From the NCBI RefSeq assembly GCF_004324835.1, contig NW_021163028.1:787001-851000 (forward strand): a stretch of 64,000 bases of DNA, written 5' to 3'. The position numbers were made by a program, and so were the translations under genes. The notes under the pieces are model-generated. The model was not told the origin of the DNA and ran no database searches. It was given only the letters and a program-made list of their open reading frames with translations. Position 1 is the first letter of the stretch. The number at the start of each line of letters is the position of its first letter. Below are positions 1 through 10,248 of this stretch, in pieces. The stretch comes from Dendronephthya gigantea. Lineage: Eukaryota; Cnidaria; Anthozoa; Malacalcyonacea; Nephtheidae.

Positions 1-150
1 AAAACAAAACATAAAACGTCACCGTGAACAACCGAGATTGTGCTTGCAATACTAATAATCGGATTTTATGAGTTTGCATACGTAGTAATGCTTTAAGCGC
101 ATGCATGTGCCTCATGCAATAGGACGATTTAGCATGTGAAGTTAATATAG

Positions 151-365
151 ACGACGTGAAAATGGCGAATAAATGGCTTGGCATGCCCATATATGGGGGC
201 GCATCACGCCATTTTTTTGCCATTTACATGTCCACTTTGACGTTCACGTTCTCAAGCCAAACCTGCCTAATGTCAAATCGAAAAGGACGTGAAAATAGAG
301 AATGAATGGTTCGATGCACCTATACATGGAAACGCCTCGCTGTTTGTTCGTCATTTTCACGTCGT
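151..365. repeat. short inverted-repeat element in intron
   Basis: ACGACGTGAAAATG at 151-164 is matched by its exact reverse complement at 352-365. The interior repeats GACGTGAAAAT. Looks like a degraded MITE. The flanking 1-468 is intron sequence of gene A with no other recognisable feature. Confidence 0.45.
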
Positions 366-468
366 ATGTGACGTTTACGTTTTTGTGCTAAGCTAGCTAG
401 CCTACCTGAAAAAATACGGAGAAAACCAGTAAAAATGAATCGCTAAACGATATTCCTTTTTCACACAG

Positions 469-2920
469 CGAGTGTTGGATGCTGCTGCGAATTTGATAAA
501 CACAAACCTAACAGCTGAAGACCAAAACGAGGTAAATATTATTGAACATTTGTGAAAAAAGTAGAAATAATTAAAATTGGATATAGAATGTTGTGCTTGC
601 AAGAAATTTTACCACCAAGGGTATGAACTCATTTTTCCCGAACGGTTCTAGGACCCAGGAATGCAAGCAGTTAAGGTGTTGGAAGATCTTGGAAAGTCCA
701 TTTCTCGACAACTTGCTCTACCCAAAAACGAGAGTTCTGTTACTTTTCAAAAAGTAACAGACGATCTTGGTAAGAAAATAGATTTTACATATATCTGTAT
801 ATGCTTGTATGAGGTATATCCTCTTCCCCAGCAATGAATCTATTGTGTATACCAGAAAATCCATCTGGCAAATTTTCCTTCGAGCATTTCTTATGATGGT
901 ATCATTTGAAGAGGAATGCTTGGGGCTTAATTCGTTGGGCTTGCGGCTATACGTTGCTTTAAGAAAACATTCAAAACAAACCTTCCTTTCTCTGAGGTGA
1001 AAAATATTACATAGTTAAATTTCAGTATATAGAGACTATCGCATCAATCGACATAATATTTGCATGATAAACAAAACAAGCTCCTTAACTAATTTACGCC
1101 CATATGACACTATAGTCATGAGCGATCTTTCATGGGTTTTTGAAATATTTTTCCAATTATTCTTTAGTGTTCGGCGTGGCTTTGGTGAATGCAACGACAA
1201 CACCAGACTTTTCATTTCCTTCCGATGAAAGTAAAGCAACGGGAAGTGAAAAGATCAATATTCCAAGCTCTGTTTTTGTTTCAGACTCAGGTAAAGAGAA
1301 ACGGTTAATTTATTTATTCTCATATAGTCCGCAATTAGCGAAGACAACAGTCGTACATGGTCAGAGCAATAATTCGATGAATATGGATAAGAGTATATCT
1401 ACTGAAAGCCTTAGAAAGGAGTCTGCTTTATATTTCCGTTCACATTTATAGAAATTTGATGAAAGCATTACCTAATCATTTCCTAAACGACTTTCATAAC
1501 TATGTTATTTCATCATCATTGTCTCCTGATTATGTCTACAGTACCGCTAACAGCTAGAAGACGCGTTCCGAACGCGTTCGATAAACGCGTTCATAAATGT
1601 GTTCCAATTGCGTTCCAGTTAGTTCCAATTTCCGTTCCATTAACGCGTTCCAAATCCACTGTAGAACGCGTTCCAGCATTACTCGTAATAAATTGACGTC
1701 GTATATTCTTGGTTTTCCCGACACTGGCTGAGAACGTTAATTAACCGCGTGACATGTCACACTTGCATGTTTCTATTTACCACGCGAAAGTCGCATAAGT
1801 TGAGTTTCGGATACAAGCCACAAACTCTAAACAGTCGCGGAAAGTGCAGATCACTGAATGATGTAATGTGTAAGGCTAATACATTTTATACTCGTGTCAT
1901 GTTATGAGTCACGCGAATCAAAATAACCGCCGTGATCCATTCCGTAAATAAAATATTGCTAATGGACTTATAATTACATGCCGTTGATCCCGTTAATCCC
2001 GTGTTGAATAGTTTATTGCAATTTTTTTCCGAAGAAATACTTTGTAACATCTTGTGTGAATTAATTTGTAATTAGTTTCTACTTTTAAATACCCAACAAA
2101 TTTGTAGTTGTTTATTATAGTATTATTTGATCACGTTTTATGCAGTCATTGTTAGTTCTAAAAACTTTGCTAATGGGCTGTCGTGACATGCAATAATTCC
2201 TGTGTTGGGATATCCCTGTGTTGAATATAGGCACATTAAGAATTTGTTTACTAAGACAAGCCGGCACGAACCTATCAGTATGAATCCAGATGAACTTGGA
2301 TTCCTAGATTTAGGCTTATGTCGGAATTTTCTGATGGGAGGATCGACATGGTTTTAATGGAGGTGAACAATGTGTTCCTGTGGGACGCGTTCTTCTTTGG
2401 AACGCGTTCGGAACGGTGTGGAATGCATTCGAACGCATTTTTCTGAGCGGAACTGTATTATATAGTTTAGTCGAAACGTAGAAATTAAATTTTCACGGTT
2501 TTCTTTTTACGGAGTATCTATTTTTCATGAGTTATATCTCTTGAAATTGGAATTTTAAGTTCAACAATTATTGAGGAACCTTTGGTTTGCATCGTTTACC
2601 TTCATTGTCAAATCTACTAAAATGACATGCATGCAACTTTAACGTATAGTATTGTTTAGAAATTTACGTATATATACTGGTAAACTTCACTTAGGTAGCC
2701 GCAGTATACAGTTTTACTGAATTGACGTGGATGATATCACTTCTTTTCTTTATTCTTAGGCAAAGCATATTTTGTTGGTATAATTTTCAAGGCGTATCGC
2801 GAAATGAGAAACAAAACTGGGAATTTCACCATGGGAACTAAAGTTATAAATGCAGCAGTTTCGCCTCCGCTACGCAAAACACTTGCCGACCCCGTTGAAA
2901 TGACATTCAAGAAAAATATT
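469..2920 (+). CDS. Gene A: GAIN-domain exons
   Basis: Exons 469-531 (RVLDAAANLINTNLT...), 652-769 (DPGMQAVKVLEDLGKSISRQ...), 1168-1290 (VFGVALVNATTTP...) and 2760-2920 (GKAYFVGIIFKAYREM...VINAAVSPP). The content matches the GAIN domain of aGPCRs: a helical part followed by beta strands, including a 'tKVINAAVSP' strand typical of the family. Exact counterparts exist in gene C at 51076-51144, 51206-51320, 51803-51922 and 52297-52457 with the same phases, which supports the boundaries. Several N-glycosylation sequons (NLT, NES, NAT, NKT, NFT) fit an extracellular location. Confidence 0.85.
1539..2455. mobile_element. non-autonomous DNA element with GCGTTCC subterminal repeats
   Basis: Termini are imperfect inverted repeats, CAGTACCGCT at 1539 and AGCGGAACTG ending at 2455. 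Just inside the left end (about 1562-1675) GCGTTCC/GTTCC recurs about ten times; just inside the right end (about 2388-2440) the motif appears again in both orientations. Such clustered subterminal motifs are typical transposase-binding sites. No coding capacity was seen inside. Target-site duplication is unclear, so the superfamily is not assigned. Confidence 0.6.
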
Positions 2921-3352
2921 GTGAGTTGCTATATGTTTATGATTATTGACTATTTAACAATTAGTCGCCGAAGGCGAGGTGAATGTAGGCTTGTAATTAT
3001 CGAACCTGCATGAGGCAATCACCGAATTGTTTTAGTATAAATTTCGAGGTGTTTACAAATAAGAATCAAAACAATTTCATAAAAAATTATAAATACTTCA
3101 AATTTCCTATTTTAAAAAAAGCATAAAAAACACTGACCAGTGACTATCAGTACAGAGGCAGCGAATTTTGACCAATCAGAATGCAGAAAAATCAATTTAT
3201 ACCAAAACGGAGTCAAATTTATACTAAAACGGGAGAGTTGGCTGCATGCACATTTTACAAGAATGAGAAATGTTAAACAAGAAAAAATAACTTCCATTCA
3301 GAAAGGTACAGACGTCAAATTGCATTTTAATATTCATGTCTATGTTTTAAAG

Positions 3353-3860
3353 ATTAGTGAAACGGTTGCTTCAGATTGTTCGTTTTGGATAGAAAACGCC
3401 ACGTAAGTTCATAGTGGACTTCTACTTGCTGAAAAATAGTCCGTCAACAGGGCCGTCGCTAGAAGCTTAATTGGGGGTGTATATTCATATATTCATGTTC
3501 GCACAACCGTAGAAACAATAGAAAACAAAAGAAATCAGTCAGGCATAAGACGAATATATGAATATCCCCCCCCCCCCAATTAAGCCTCTAGCCACGGCCC
3601 TGTCTGTCGGAGAATATTGCCATGAATGTTTCATTAATTGCATAAATAAATTTAAATCAGTTAATGTTAACAAAATGTGAATGGATCAGACTGTAGTGGA
3701 CGATATATTGTATAATATATATTAATATAGGCATCCAGGTGAACATGGTGGATGGTCAACGAAACAATGTCAAAGAACATTTGAAAATCGCAGTCATATT
3801 CAATGTCAATGCTATCATTTCACTAACTTTGCTGTTTTGTTCAAAGTCTCGGATAACCAG
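3353..3860 (+). CDS. Gene A: GPS autoproteolysis exons
   Basis: Exons 3353-3402 (ISETVASDCSFWIENA) and 3731-3860. The second carries a full GPS motif: Trp in GGWSTKQC, then C-x-C-Y-H-F-T. In aGPCRs the chain self-cleaves between the residue after His and the Thr; here that is F/T, so the free stalk would start TNFAVLFKVSDNQ, a plausible tethered agonist. Four Cys (one on the first exon, three on the second) match the two GPS disulphides. The 50-nt and 130-nt lengths and phases equal those of gene C. Confidence 0.9.
3448..3602. mobile_element. hAT-like MITE (155 bp)
   Basis: Terminal inverted repeats CAGGGCCGTCGCTAGA and TCTAGCCACGGCCCTG. Inside each end lie ATATTCATATATTCAT and its complement next to a run of C. 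The flanks TCCGTCAA and TCTGTCGG agree at 5 of 8 bases, compatible with a decayed 8-bp target duplication. The same family occurs at 9953-10097. Confidence 0.7.
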
Positions 3861-4050
3861 GTTAATTTGAAAACGTATTAGAATGCGCATCGTTCAAGTA
3901 TCTGAACTCTTCTCTAAATAGTTTCTTGCATTTAGAATTTACTTTTAATCGAGTAGCTTCATGTCATATTTAATCCACCTCGAGAGTTGCTTATCTTTGA
4001 TAAGAAGTATCAGTATTTTATGCATGTAAACCACCAACTTTTGTTTCTAG

Positions 4051-4583
4051 GATGTGTCAAACGAAGACACGTTCCGTCTCGTTATCATAACTCACATTGG
4101 CTTGGGTCTATCTATCTTGGGTTGTTTTCTCACCTTCGTTGTTTATGTCACTTTATCGTAAGTAAAGATAAATTGGATAATAAAATTTCTTACTTCTTTG
4201 CATTTTCAGTCGTGATTAAACTTTTACTTATAAACTGCTTGGAAATTTCAGAAACGTCAAAACCGATAGAGCAGTGATCCACACGAACTTAGTTCTGGCA
4301 CTTGGGATTGCTGACGTGATATTTTTGGTAACTGTGATTGTCAAACCAGTTGGGGTAATACTTTTGTATTGAAGTTGTTTCTAGTCTTTTACCACTGTGT
4401 GATGATATTTATGGAAATTAAAATTGTTACATTTGATTTTGCTTTTCCAGGATTCATGTTTAGCTTTGGCGATGTTGGCGTTTTTCTTTTATCTTGCTGT
4501 GTTTTTCTGGATGTTGGACGAAGGTGTTTACATTTATTTGATGGTTATTAAAGTTTTTCGTGGCAACGATGCTATGAGACGAA
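4051..4583 (+). CDS. Gene A: TM1, TM2 and first part of the TM3 exon
   Basis: Exon 4051-4157 encodes TM1 (RLVIITHIGLGLSILGCF). Exon 4252-4354 encodes ICL1 and TM2 (IHTNLVLALGIADVIFLVT). Exon 4451-4583 starts TM3 (DSCLALAMLAFFFYLAVFFW, then MLDEGVYIYL). The family signatures HxNL in TM2, Cys at the TM3 start and 'FFxLxVFxWMLxEGxxLY' are clear. The exon is interrupted after codons ATG AGA CGA and resumes at 9311 with RMAYLVGWG. Gene C has the continuous version. Confidence 0.88.
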
Positions 4584-4610
4584 CACTGCAAAAAATGCAT
4601 TTTCTCATTT

Positions 4611-5010
4611 GAGTAAATGTTACTCAATTTTTGAGTAATTGTACCGATTACTCAATAATTTGAGTAAATTTTACTCCTCATTCGGTAAAGAGAAACTTTA
4701 CTCTCTCTTGCGAGTAAACGAAAACTCAAAATGTTGAGTAAAGTGTTAGAGTAATTTTTACTCCAATTTTTGCGCACTCTTTACTCAACTATGAGTAAAT
4801 TGATGAGTAAAATTTACTCAAGCTAACGCAGGAGATTTAAATACTCACAAATTTGAGTAAATGTAAAGTTTTACTCTTTTCCTGAGTAAACGCAGCATTT
4901 ACTCAAATCATGAGTTATGTACAATGTGTAAAATTTACTCAAAATTTTGAGTAAATACAACGTGTATCAGTTACTAAAAAAAACACGTATTCAAAAAAAG
5001 AGTAAACTTT
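4611..5010. repeat. left subterminal GAGTAAA/TTTACTC array
   Basis: About 400 bp in which the 7-mer GAGTAAA and its complement TTTACTC (with variants TGAGTAA, TTACTCA) recur about every 10-25 bases in both orientations. It sits directly inside the left terminal repeat of the 4.7-kb element. Confidence 0.85.
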
Positions 5011-5161
5011 ACTTTTACTACAAAACTATGCCGGCCACATATATCTTTCCAGTATTTGGGGCTTATTTTGACGGCTAAGTTATTAACAAGGCCAAGAACA
5101 TTATTGGTTCATATATTAATATCACATAATACCACAAATTAAATATATACAATATATATAT

Positions 5162-5340
5162 TATAATGAGCCAATCATGTTTTGCGTTTCCTTCGGTATG
5201 CTAATACAAGCGTACGGATATAATTAATTATAATGCGCCAATCATGTTTTGCGTTTTCTTTGGAGGTAAATGCTAATACAAGCGGACGGATATAATTAAT
5301 TATAATGAGCCAATCATGTTTTGCGTTTCCTTTGGCGCGA
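5162..5340. repeat. tandem repeat, about 68-71 bp x 2.6
   Basis: TATAATGAGCCAATCATG recurs with small changes at 5162, 5230 and 5301, each followed by TTTTGCGTTT. Lies in the interior of the 4.7-kb element. Confidence 0.8.
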
Positions 5341-6423
5341 CGATTCAAATGACTCCAATTTCATTGTCAGTTTCAAATCACCGTGAGCTTCAACGTGCGG
5401 TAAAAGCTTGTCTTTGTGTCTTGGTATATTCAAATATTTCTTTGCTCTATAATTCCGCTGAACTGAGAAAAAATGTTCACAGTGGAGGACGTTCACTCAT
5501 GGCTTATTGCAGTTGGCTTTGGCGAGTATTGCCAGACGTTTAAGGTATGTTTTTGAGCTTGTTGTTAGCGGGAGATGTGGCGCGCAAATACTCTGTAATT
5601 TACTCTTGTGTCAATCCAAAGTACAATCGCGCACAAAATGTAGATATTTCAAATTTCATCACTATATAAAAGATAGCATATGCATACACTACCTTTAATT
5701 GTAAATCCCCGAAAAATCGCCGTGACATTGGCGGGATTTAGCCTTTAGGGGCATTGCATATAGATACGGCAGAACGTCGATGTTGGACACCATTGTTTAA
5801 TGGTTTATATGAGAATTTCGAGTGCGGCTTATTTGGGGCAAACTCTGGAGCCTTGTCTTATTTTCGCTCGTATAAATGGCCCTTATGCTTATATGAAACT
5901 TAGGCAGCTTATATACTGTTTATATACTGTAAAAATGATATTTTGATTGTAAGCAGTCTCCTTGTTTGATCTTGCATGAATTTGTATTGAATAATTCATA
6001 TCAAAAATTCAATTTCAATTGAGAGGCCACTAAAAATTGTGTTCAGTTAATAATATAAAATTATGTATTTTGGAGCACTAATAGTAATTTACTTATGGTT
6101 TTCAAAACACCAATTCACAAAAGATTATTTATACCTTTGACCAATAGATCATTCAAGTAATCAGGTTGCACATAAAGTGTCAGTTTATATATATTGGCTT
6201 CATGAAAGGTCTTATACATAGAACCTATTACTTTATTTACTTAATGACCTCAGAACAAAGGTCTCACAGCAAGTATAATATATTGATTTTTTGAGCACAC
6301 ATGCTCTTAGATATGTAATAGCTTTGGTCTTTCATTTTCATTGGACAACATAAGCAATAAAGGTATATAAAAAGAGCATCAAACATTAGAGTCAAATTAC
6401 TGTCACATTTAAAGGTAAAAATA

Positions 6424-7671
6424 ATTTTACTAAAAATTGTGTTTGGCAAATTATGAATTAAGTGAAATTGCAGTTTATTGTTTTGAATATTGGCCCTGGC
6501 ATTGCTGTTTAACAGCTTTTGTGTAAGGTGGCTTAGACCGCCTTTAACCATCAGCTCACTTGGGCAGCACATCTTGTATTGCCCATCAGTGAGAATTGCA
6601 AAGACAATATTCAAGACATGTATACATTTATGTTGATGCAGTTCTGCTGCTGTGTAAGGTGGATTCCGCCTTTTACCAGTACCTCTTTTGAGTGGCTTGT
6701 CCGCTCATGAAAGAGGAGATATATAAATGAATACACTCTGTAATGTAATTTAATACAAGGTTTTCTTTTAGACTGAGGTGAAATGACAGTTTTATATGGG
6801 GCTTATACATATTTTTTATCAAATTTGTATTTAATTAATAATTTAACTAAAAATTGTGTTTGGCAAATTAGGAATTAAAGTGACATTGCAGTTTATTGTT
6901 TTGAATATTGGCCCTGGCATTGCTGTTTTACAGCTTTTGTGTAAGGTGGCTTAGACCGCCTTTAACCATCAGCTCACTTGGGCAGCACATCTTGTATTGC
7001 CCATCAGTGAGAATTGCAAAGACAATATTCAAGACATGTATATATTTATGTTGATGCAGTTCTGCTGCTGTGTAAGGTGGATTCCGCCTTTTACCAGTAC
7101 CTCTTTTGAGTGGCTTGTCCGCTCATGAAAGAGGAGATATATAAATGAATACACTCTGTAATGTAATTTAATACAAGGTTTTCTTTTAGACTGAGGTGAA
7201 ATGACAGTTTTATATGGGGCTTATACATATTTTTTATCAAATTTGTATTTAATTAATAATTTAACTAAAAATTGTGTTTGGCAAATTAGGAATTAAAGTG
7301 ACATTGCAGTTTATTGTTTTGAATATTGGCCCTGGCATTGCTGTTTTACAGCTTTTGTGTAAGGTGGCTTAGACCGCCTTTAACCATCAGCTCACTTGGG
7401 CAGCACATTTTGTATTGCCCATCAGTGAGAATTGCAAAGACAATATTCAAGACATGTATACATTTATGTTGATGCAGTTCTGCTGCTGTGTAAGGTGGAT
7501 TCCGCCTTTTACCAGTACCTCTTTTGAGTGGCTTGTCCGCTCATGAAAGAGGAGATATATAAATGAATACACTCTGTAATGTAATTTAATACAAGGTTTT
7601 CTTTTAGACTAAGGTGAAATGACAGTTTTATATGGGGCTTATACATATTTTTATCAAATTTGTATTTAATT
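6424..7671. repeat. three 417-bp tandem units, each rich in short hairpins
   Basis: TTGTGTTTGGCAAATTA marks unit starts; GTGTTT falls at 6439, 6856 and 7274, so the spacing is 417-418 bp. The units are nearly identical. Each contains a series of short inverted repeats; in unit 1 these are 6504-6516, 6525-6544, 6562-6584, 6656-6672 and 6682-6716. No shared open reading frame is convincing. Confidence 0.88.
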
Positions 7672-8859
7672 GCACAAAAAATTCAGCAACTAACACTCAA
7701 CAGTACTAAACATCTTATAAAATACAAGATTACATTTAAGTAATATATTTATCTTTTTTACATGACACTTACTCTTTGATATGTGATATGGTCTAATGTG
7801 TTTGAGAGAACACAAGCTGCACCATCGCAAAAATAAACATGTGGCAAAATGAAAACTATAACTTGTTTTATTATTTATGACTAAATAGGTTACGTACCAT
7901 GCTAAATGATTTAACTAAAAGTTGTGTTACTCAATATAAGTTGGACAGAGACATCGGCGATGAATGATAAAGAAATGGCGAGTTCACTAAGTAAGATCAA
8001 ATACATGTCTTCTCCGAATCAAAAGAGAGAAAAAAGACAGGAAGAAGACAAAGAAAACAAGAAAAAGAACGAAGAAAAAAGTGACTTAATTGGTACTGTT
8101 TTTTGAGGCGAGTTTCTTTTTACTTGTGTCATTAACATTATAGGCCAGGCTTGATCCTGGCTGCTAAGTAACAAAGCAATTACGAGGTCTTTATTTGCCT
8201 TACCGAGTACAGTACCCATTTGAGACAAACACCAGAGCGTTGGGTGAAAGGTTGCTTAACGCTCAAGTCTTCTGTCAATATAAGTCTATCTGAACGATGT
8301 TTTATCTATCTTTTTTATAGGACGGAAGTTTCGAGAATGCAGCAAAAGAATGTTATGCAAGCGGTAAAGCTTCATTTTGCAAACAAGAACAATTATACAT
8401 TATACATAGCAAAGTCTCTAGGTTATCTTTCTTCATTTTTACCGAAATGTACGTTATTTGCAAAATAAAATTTGTCCTCCAGATGCCAACTGTGACATCA
8501 TGAGTTTTGCATTAATGACTGCATGTCATTTTACTATATTATTGACAATGTATATACCACTTTAACGAAACTTAAGGCTGTGATTGATTGTATATTCTGA
8601 TTGTGTAACTGCGATTCGTGTGCTGCAAAATAGCAGGCCTGTTGTAAATTAATTTTTAAAATAGACAATTTCATTGAACAAGTTGTTTGTGTGCATTTTT
8701 TGTCTCGATCTACATTATTATGTAGTGCGGTGTATTCTTGTTATTCTCCTTGTTTCAAGTTTTCACTTTTTTTTTACTCAGAATTGCAAGTAGCTGTCAT
8801 CACAGTAGCTGAGCAATTTGGAAATCCAATTGGAAGTCAAATTACGCAAACGTTCGAGT

Positions 8860-9300
8860 AGCTTTACTCGTCTTTTGAGTAATTCCCGCGTTTACTCAAA
8901 ATAAGGAGTCACTGTGGAAGCAATTTGTCCGAGTAACTGGTACTCGTTTTTTGAGTAGAAACTACTCTTATACTCGAGTAAATTTACCAAAATAATGAGT
9001 AGTTTCTACTCAAAAAATGAGTTCTAGTTACTCAAACAAATTGCTTCCACAGTGACTCCTTATTTTGAGTAAACGAGCGAATTACTCAAAATTGCGAGTA
9101 TTTAACTGGGTTTACTCATTTAATGAGTAAATAAGTGTACATAGCTTTTGAGTACTTTGTACTCTTTTATTTGAGTAATATTTACTCAAAACAAGCGAGT
9201 AATTTTTACTCAAATATTTTGAGTATGTTTTACTCAGTATAATGTGTCACTGTGGAAGCAACATTTTACTCAATAATTTGAGTACAATTTACTCAGGATT
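8860..9300. repeat. right subterminal GAGTAAA/TTTACTC array with long hairpin
   Basis: Mirror of the left array. Between about 8890 and 9080 it also forms a long inverted repeat: CGTTTACTCAAAATAAGGAG on the left is complemented by CTCCTTATTTTGAGTAAACG on the right. The phrase TCACTGTGGAAGCAA also occurs near 9245, close to the right end. Confidence 0.85.
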
Positions 9301-9310
9301 TTTTGCAGTG

Positions 9311-9336
9311 AAGGATGGCTTACCTTGTGGGATGGG
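9311..9336 (+). CDS. Gene A: 3' fragment of the split TM3 exon
   Basis: The sequence reads RMAYLVGWG and ends at a GTAAGT donor. It matches the end of the gene C TM3 exon (RMAYFVGWG before GTGAGT at 53954). Joining 4583 to 9311 and removing a 2-bp AA duplication restores an alignment with no length difference around the site. Confidence 0.85.
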
Positions 9337-9868
9337 GTAAGTATTTTTTTAACTATAGTTGAGACCCATAGCCAAGTGTTCAGGGTTTTTAGTGTTGAGT
9401 TGTTCTCTTCGTCTCGACATATCATGGTATTTTTATAATATTAAATCACTAATATTACTTATTTTTAAAAATAAGGGCTATCCCGAATGAAGTAGGAGCA
9501 TGTGGTTAATTGCCGAATATTTTTGGAGGGATTTACAACGAGAAACGTTTAATATGGTTGTATCATACAACGCTTTGCGAGGATATACTCAGGATATACA
9601 ATGCTTTGCGAGGATTTACAACGCTTTGCGAGGATTGCATTCGTTGTAATTTACTGGCTTAAAATTGGGGTTACAGTTGCTTCAGTCATGCATGGGTTCT
9701 GCTCCTACCATTAGAAGGATAAACACCCTCACACAATGATACAGTTATACCATATTTTTTTTGAAGAATATAAAGTAAGCGAATTAAGCTAAAATAGCTG
9801 CCATTAAGCCCATAAAGCTCGGTTGTAACTAGGGAAATTTAGCAAACGCAACATAATGCCTTGGAAAT

Positions 9869-9944
9869 CGTGAAAATGGCGTGCATATGACGTGATTATG
9901 TCCACCTATGGTCGTGATTCCGCCACATCCACGCCATTTTCACG
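9869..9944. repeat. short hairpin repeat
   Basis: CGTGAAAATGGCGTG at 9869-9883 is complemented exactly at 9930-9944. It resembles the CGTGAAAATGGCG arms at 153-168, so it is probably another copy of that family. Intron of gene A. Confidence 0.5.
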
Positions 9945-9952
9945 GCGTCAGG

Positions 9953-10097
9953 CAGTGGCGTAGCTACTGCGGGGCCTATATTCATATATTCATCTTAACA
10001 GACTGTAAAGACGATTGATTTGAAGAGAAATTAATCCTACGTATCACGAATATATGAATATGCCCCCCCCCCAATTATCGTGCTAGCTACGCCACTG
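9953..10097. mobile_element. hAT-like MITE (145 bp)
   Basis: Perfect 14-bp inverted termini CAGTGGCGTAGCTA / TAGCTACGCCACTG, with internal ATTCATATATTCAT arms and a C run as in the 3448 element. The flanking 8-mers match at about 5 positions. Lies in the intron between TM3 and TM4 of gene A. Confidence 0.75.
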
Positions 10098-10248
10098 GTC
10101 TCACGTAGTATTTGCTAAGTTTCTCTAAAATCTTTCAGAAGACTTAGCAGGAAGTATAACGAAGCAGGCCCAGATACAGGCACAGTATATTTATACATGG
10201 ATATCATGCATTTAATTTATTACATATAGCTAATCGTGTCTTATATAG

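Larger units (their letters stand above)
4584..9310. mobile_element. 4.7-kb CMC/EnSpm-like DNA element splitting the gene A TM3 exon
   Basis: Perfect 13-bp terminal inverted repeats: CACTGCAAAAAAT at 4584-4596 and ATTTTTTGCAGTG at 9298-9310. CACT[AG] termini and a short target duplication (AA, judged against the gene C exon) are characteristic of the CACTA/Mirage/Chapaev (CMC) group. Both ends carry dense GAGTAAA/TTTACTC arrays. The middle holds two sets of tandem repeats and no recognisable transposase, so it is probably non-autonomous. A small open frame at 7924-8106 (Lys/Glu-rich end) is not recognised. Insertion is within coding sequence and must inactivate or truncate gene A unless spliced out. 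Confidence 0.8.

Noticed and set aside
6264-6614. 116-residue minus-strand open frame
   Set aside because: It overlaps the 417-bp tandem repeat and is not maintained in units 2 and 3.
6424-7671. CRISPR-like array
   Set aside because: Units are 417 bp with no spacer/repeat alternation, in a eukaryotic intron-rich setting.
7924-8106. Lys/Glu-rich open frame inside the 4.7-kb element, possible transposon protein
   Set aside because: Short, low complexity, no motif of a CMC transposase; kept only as a note under the element.
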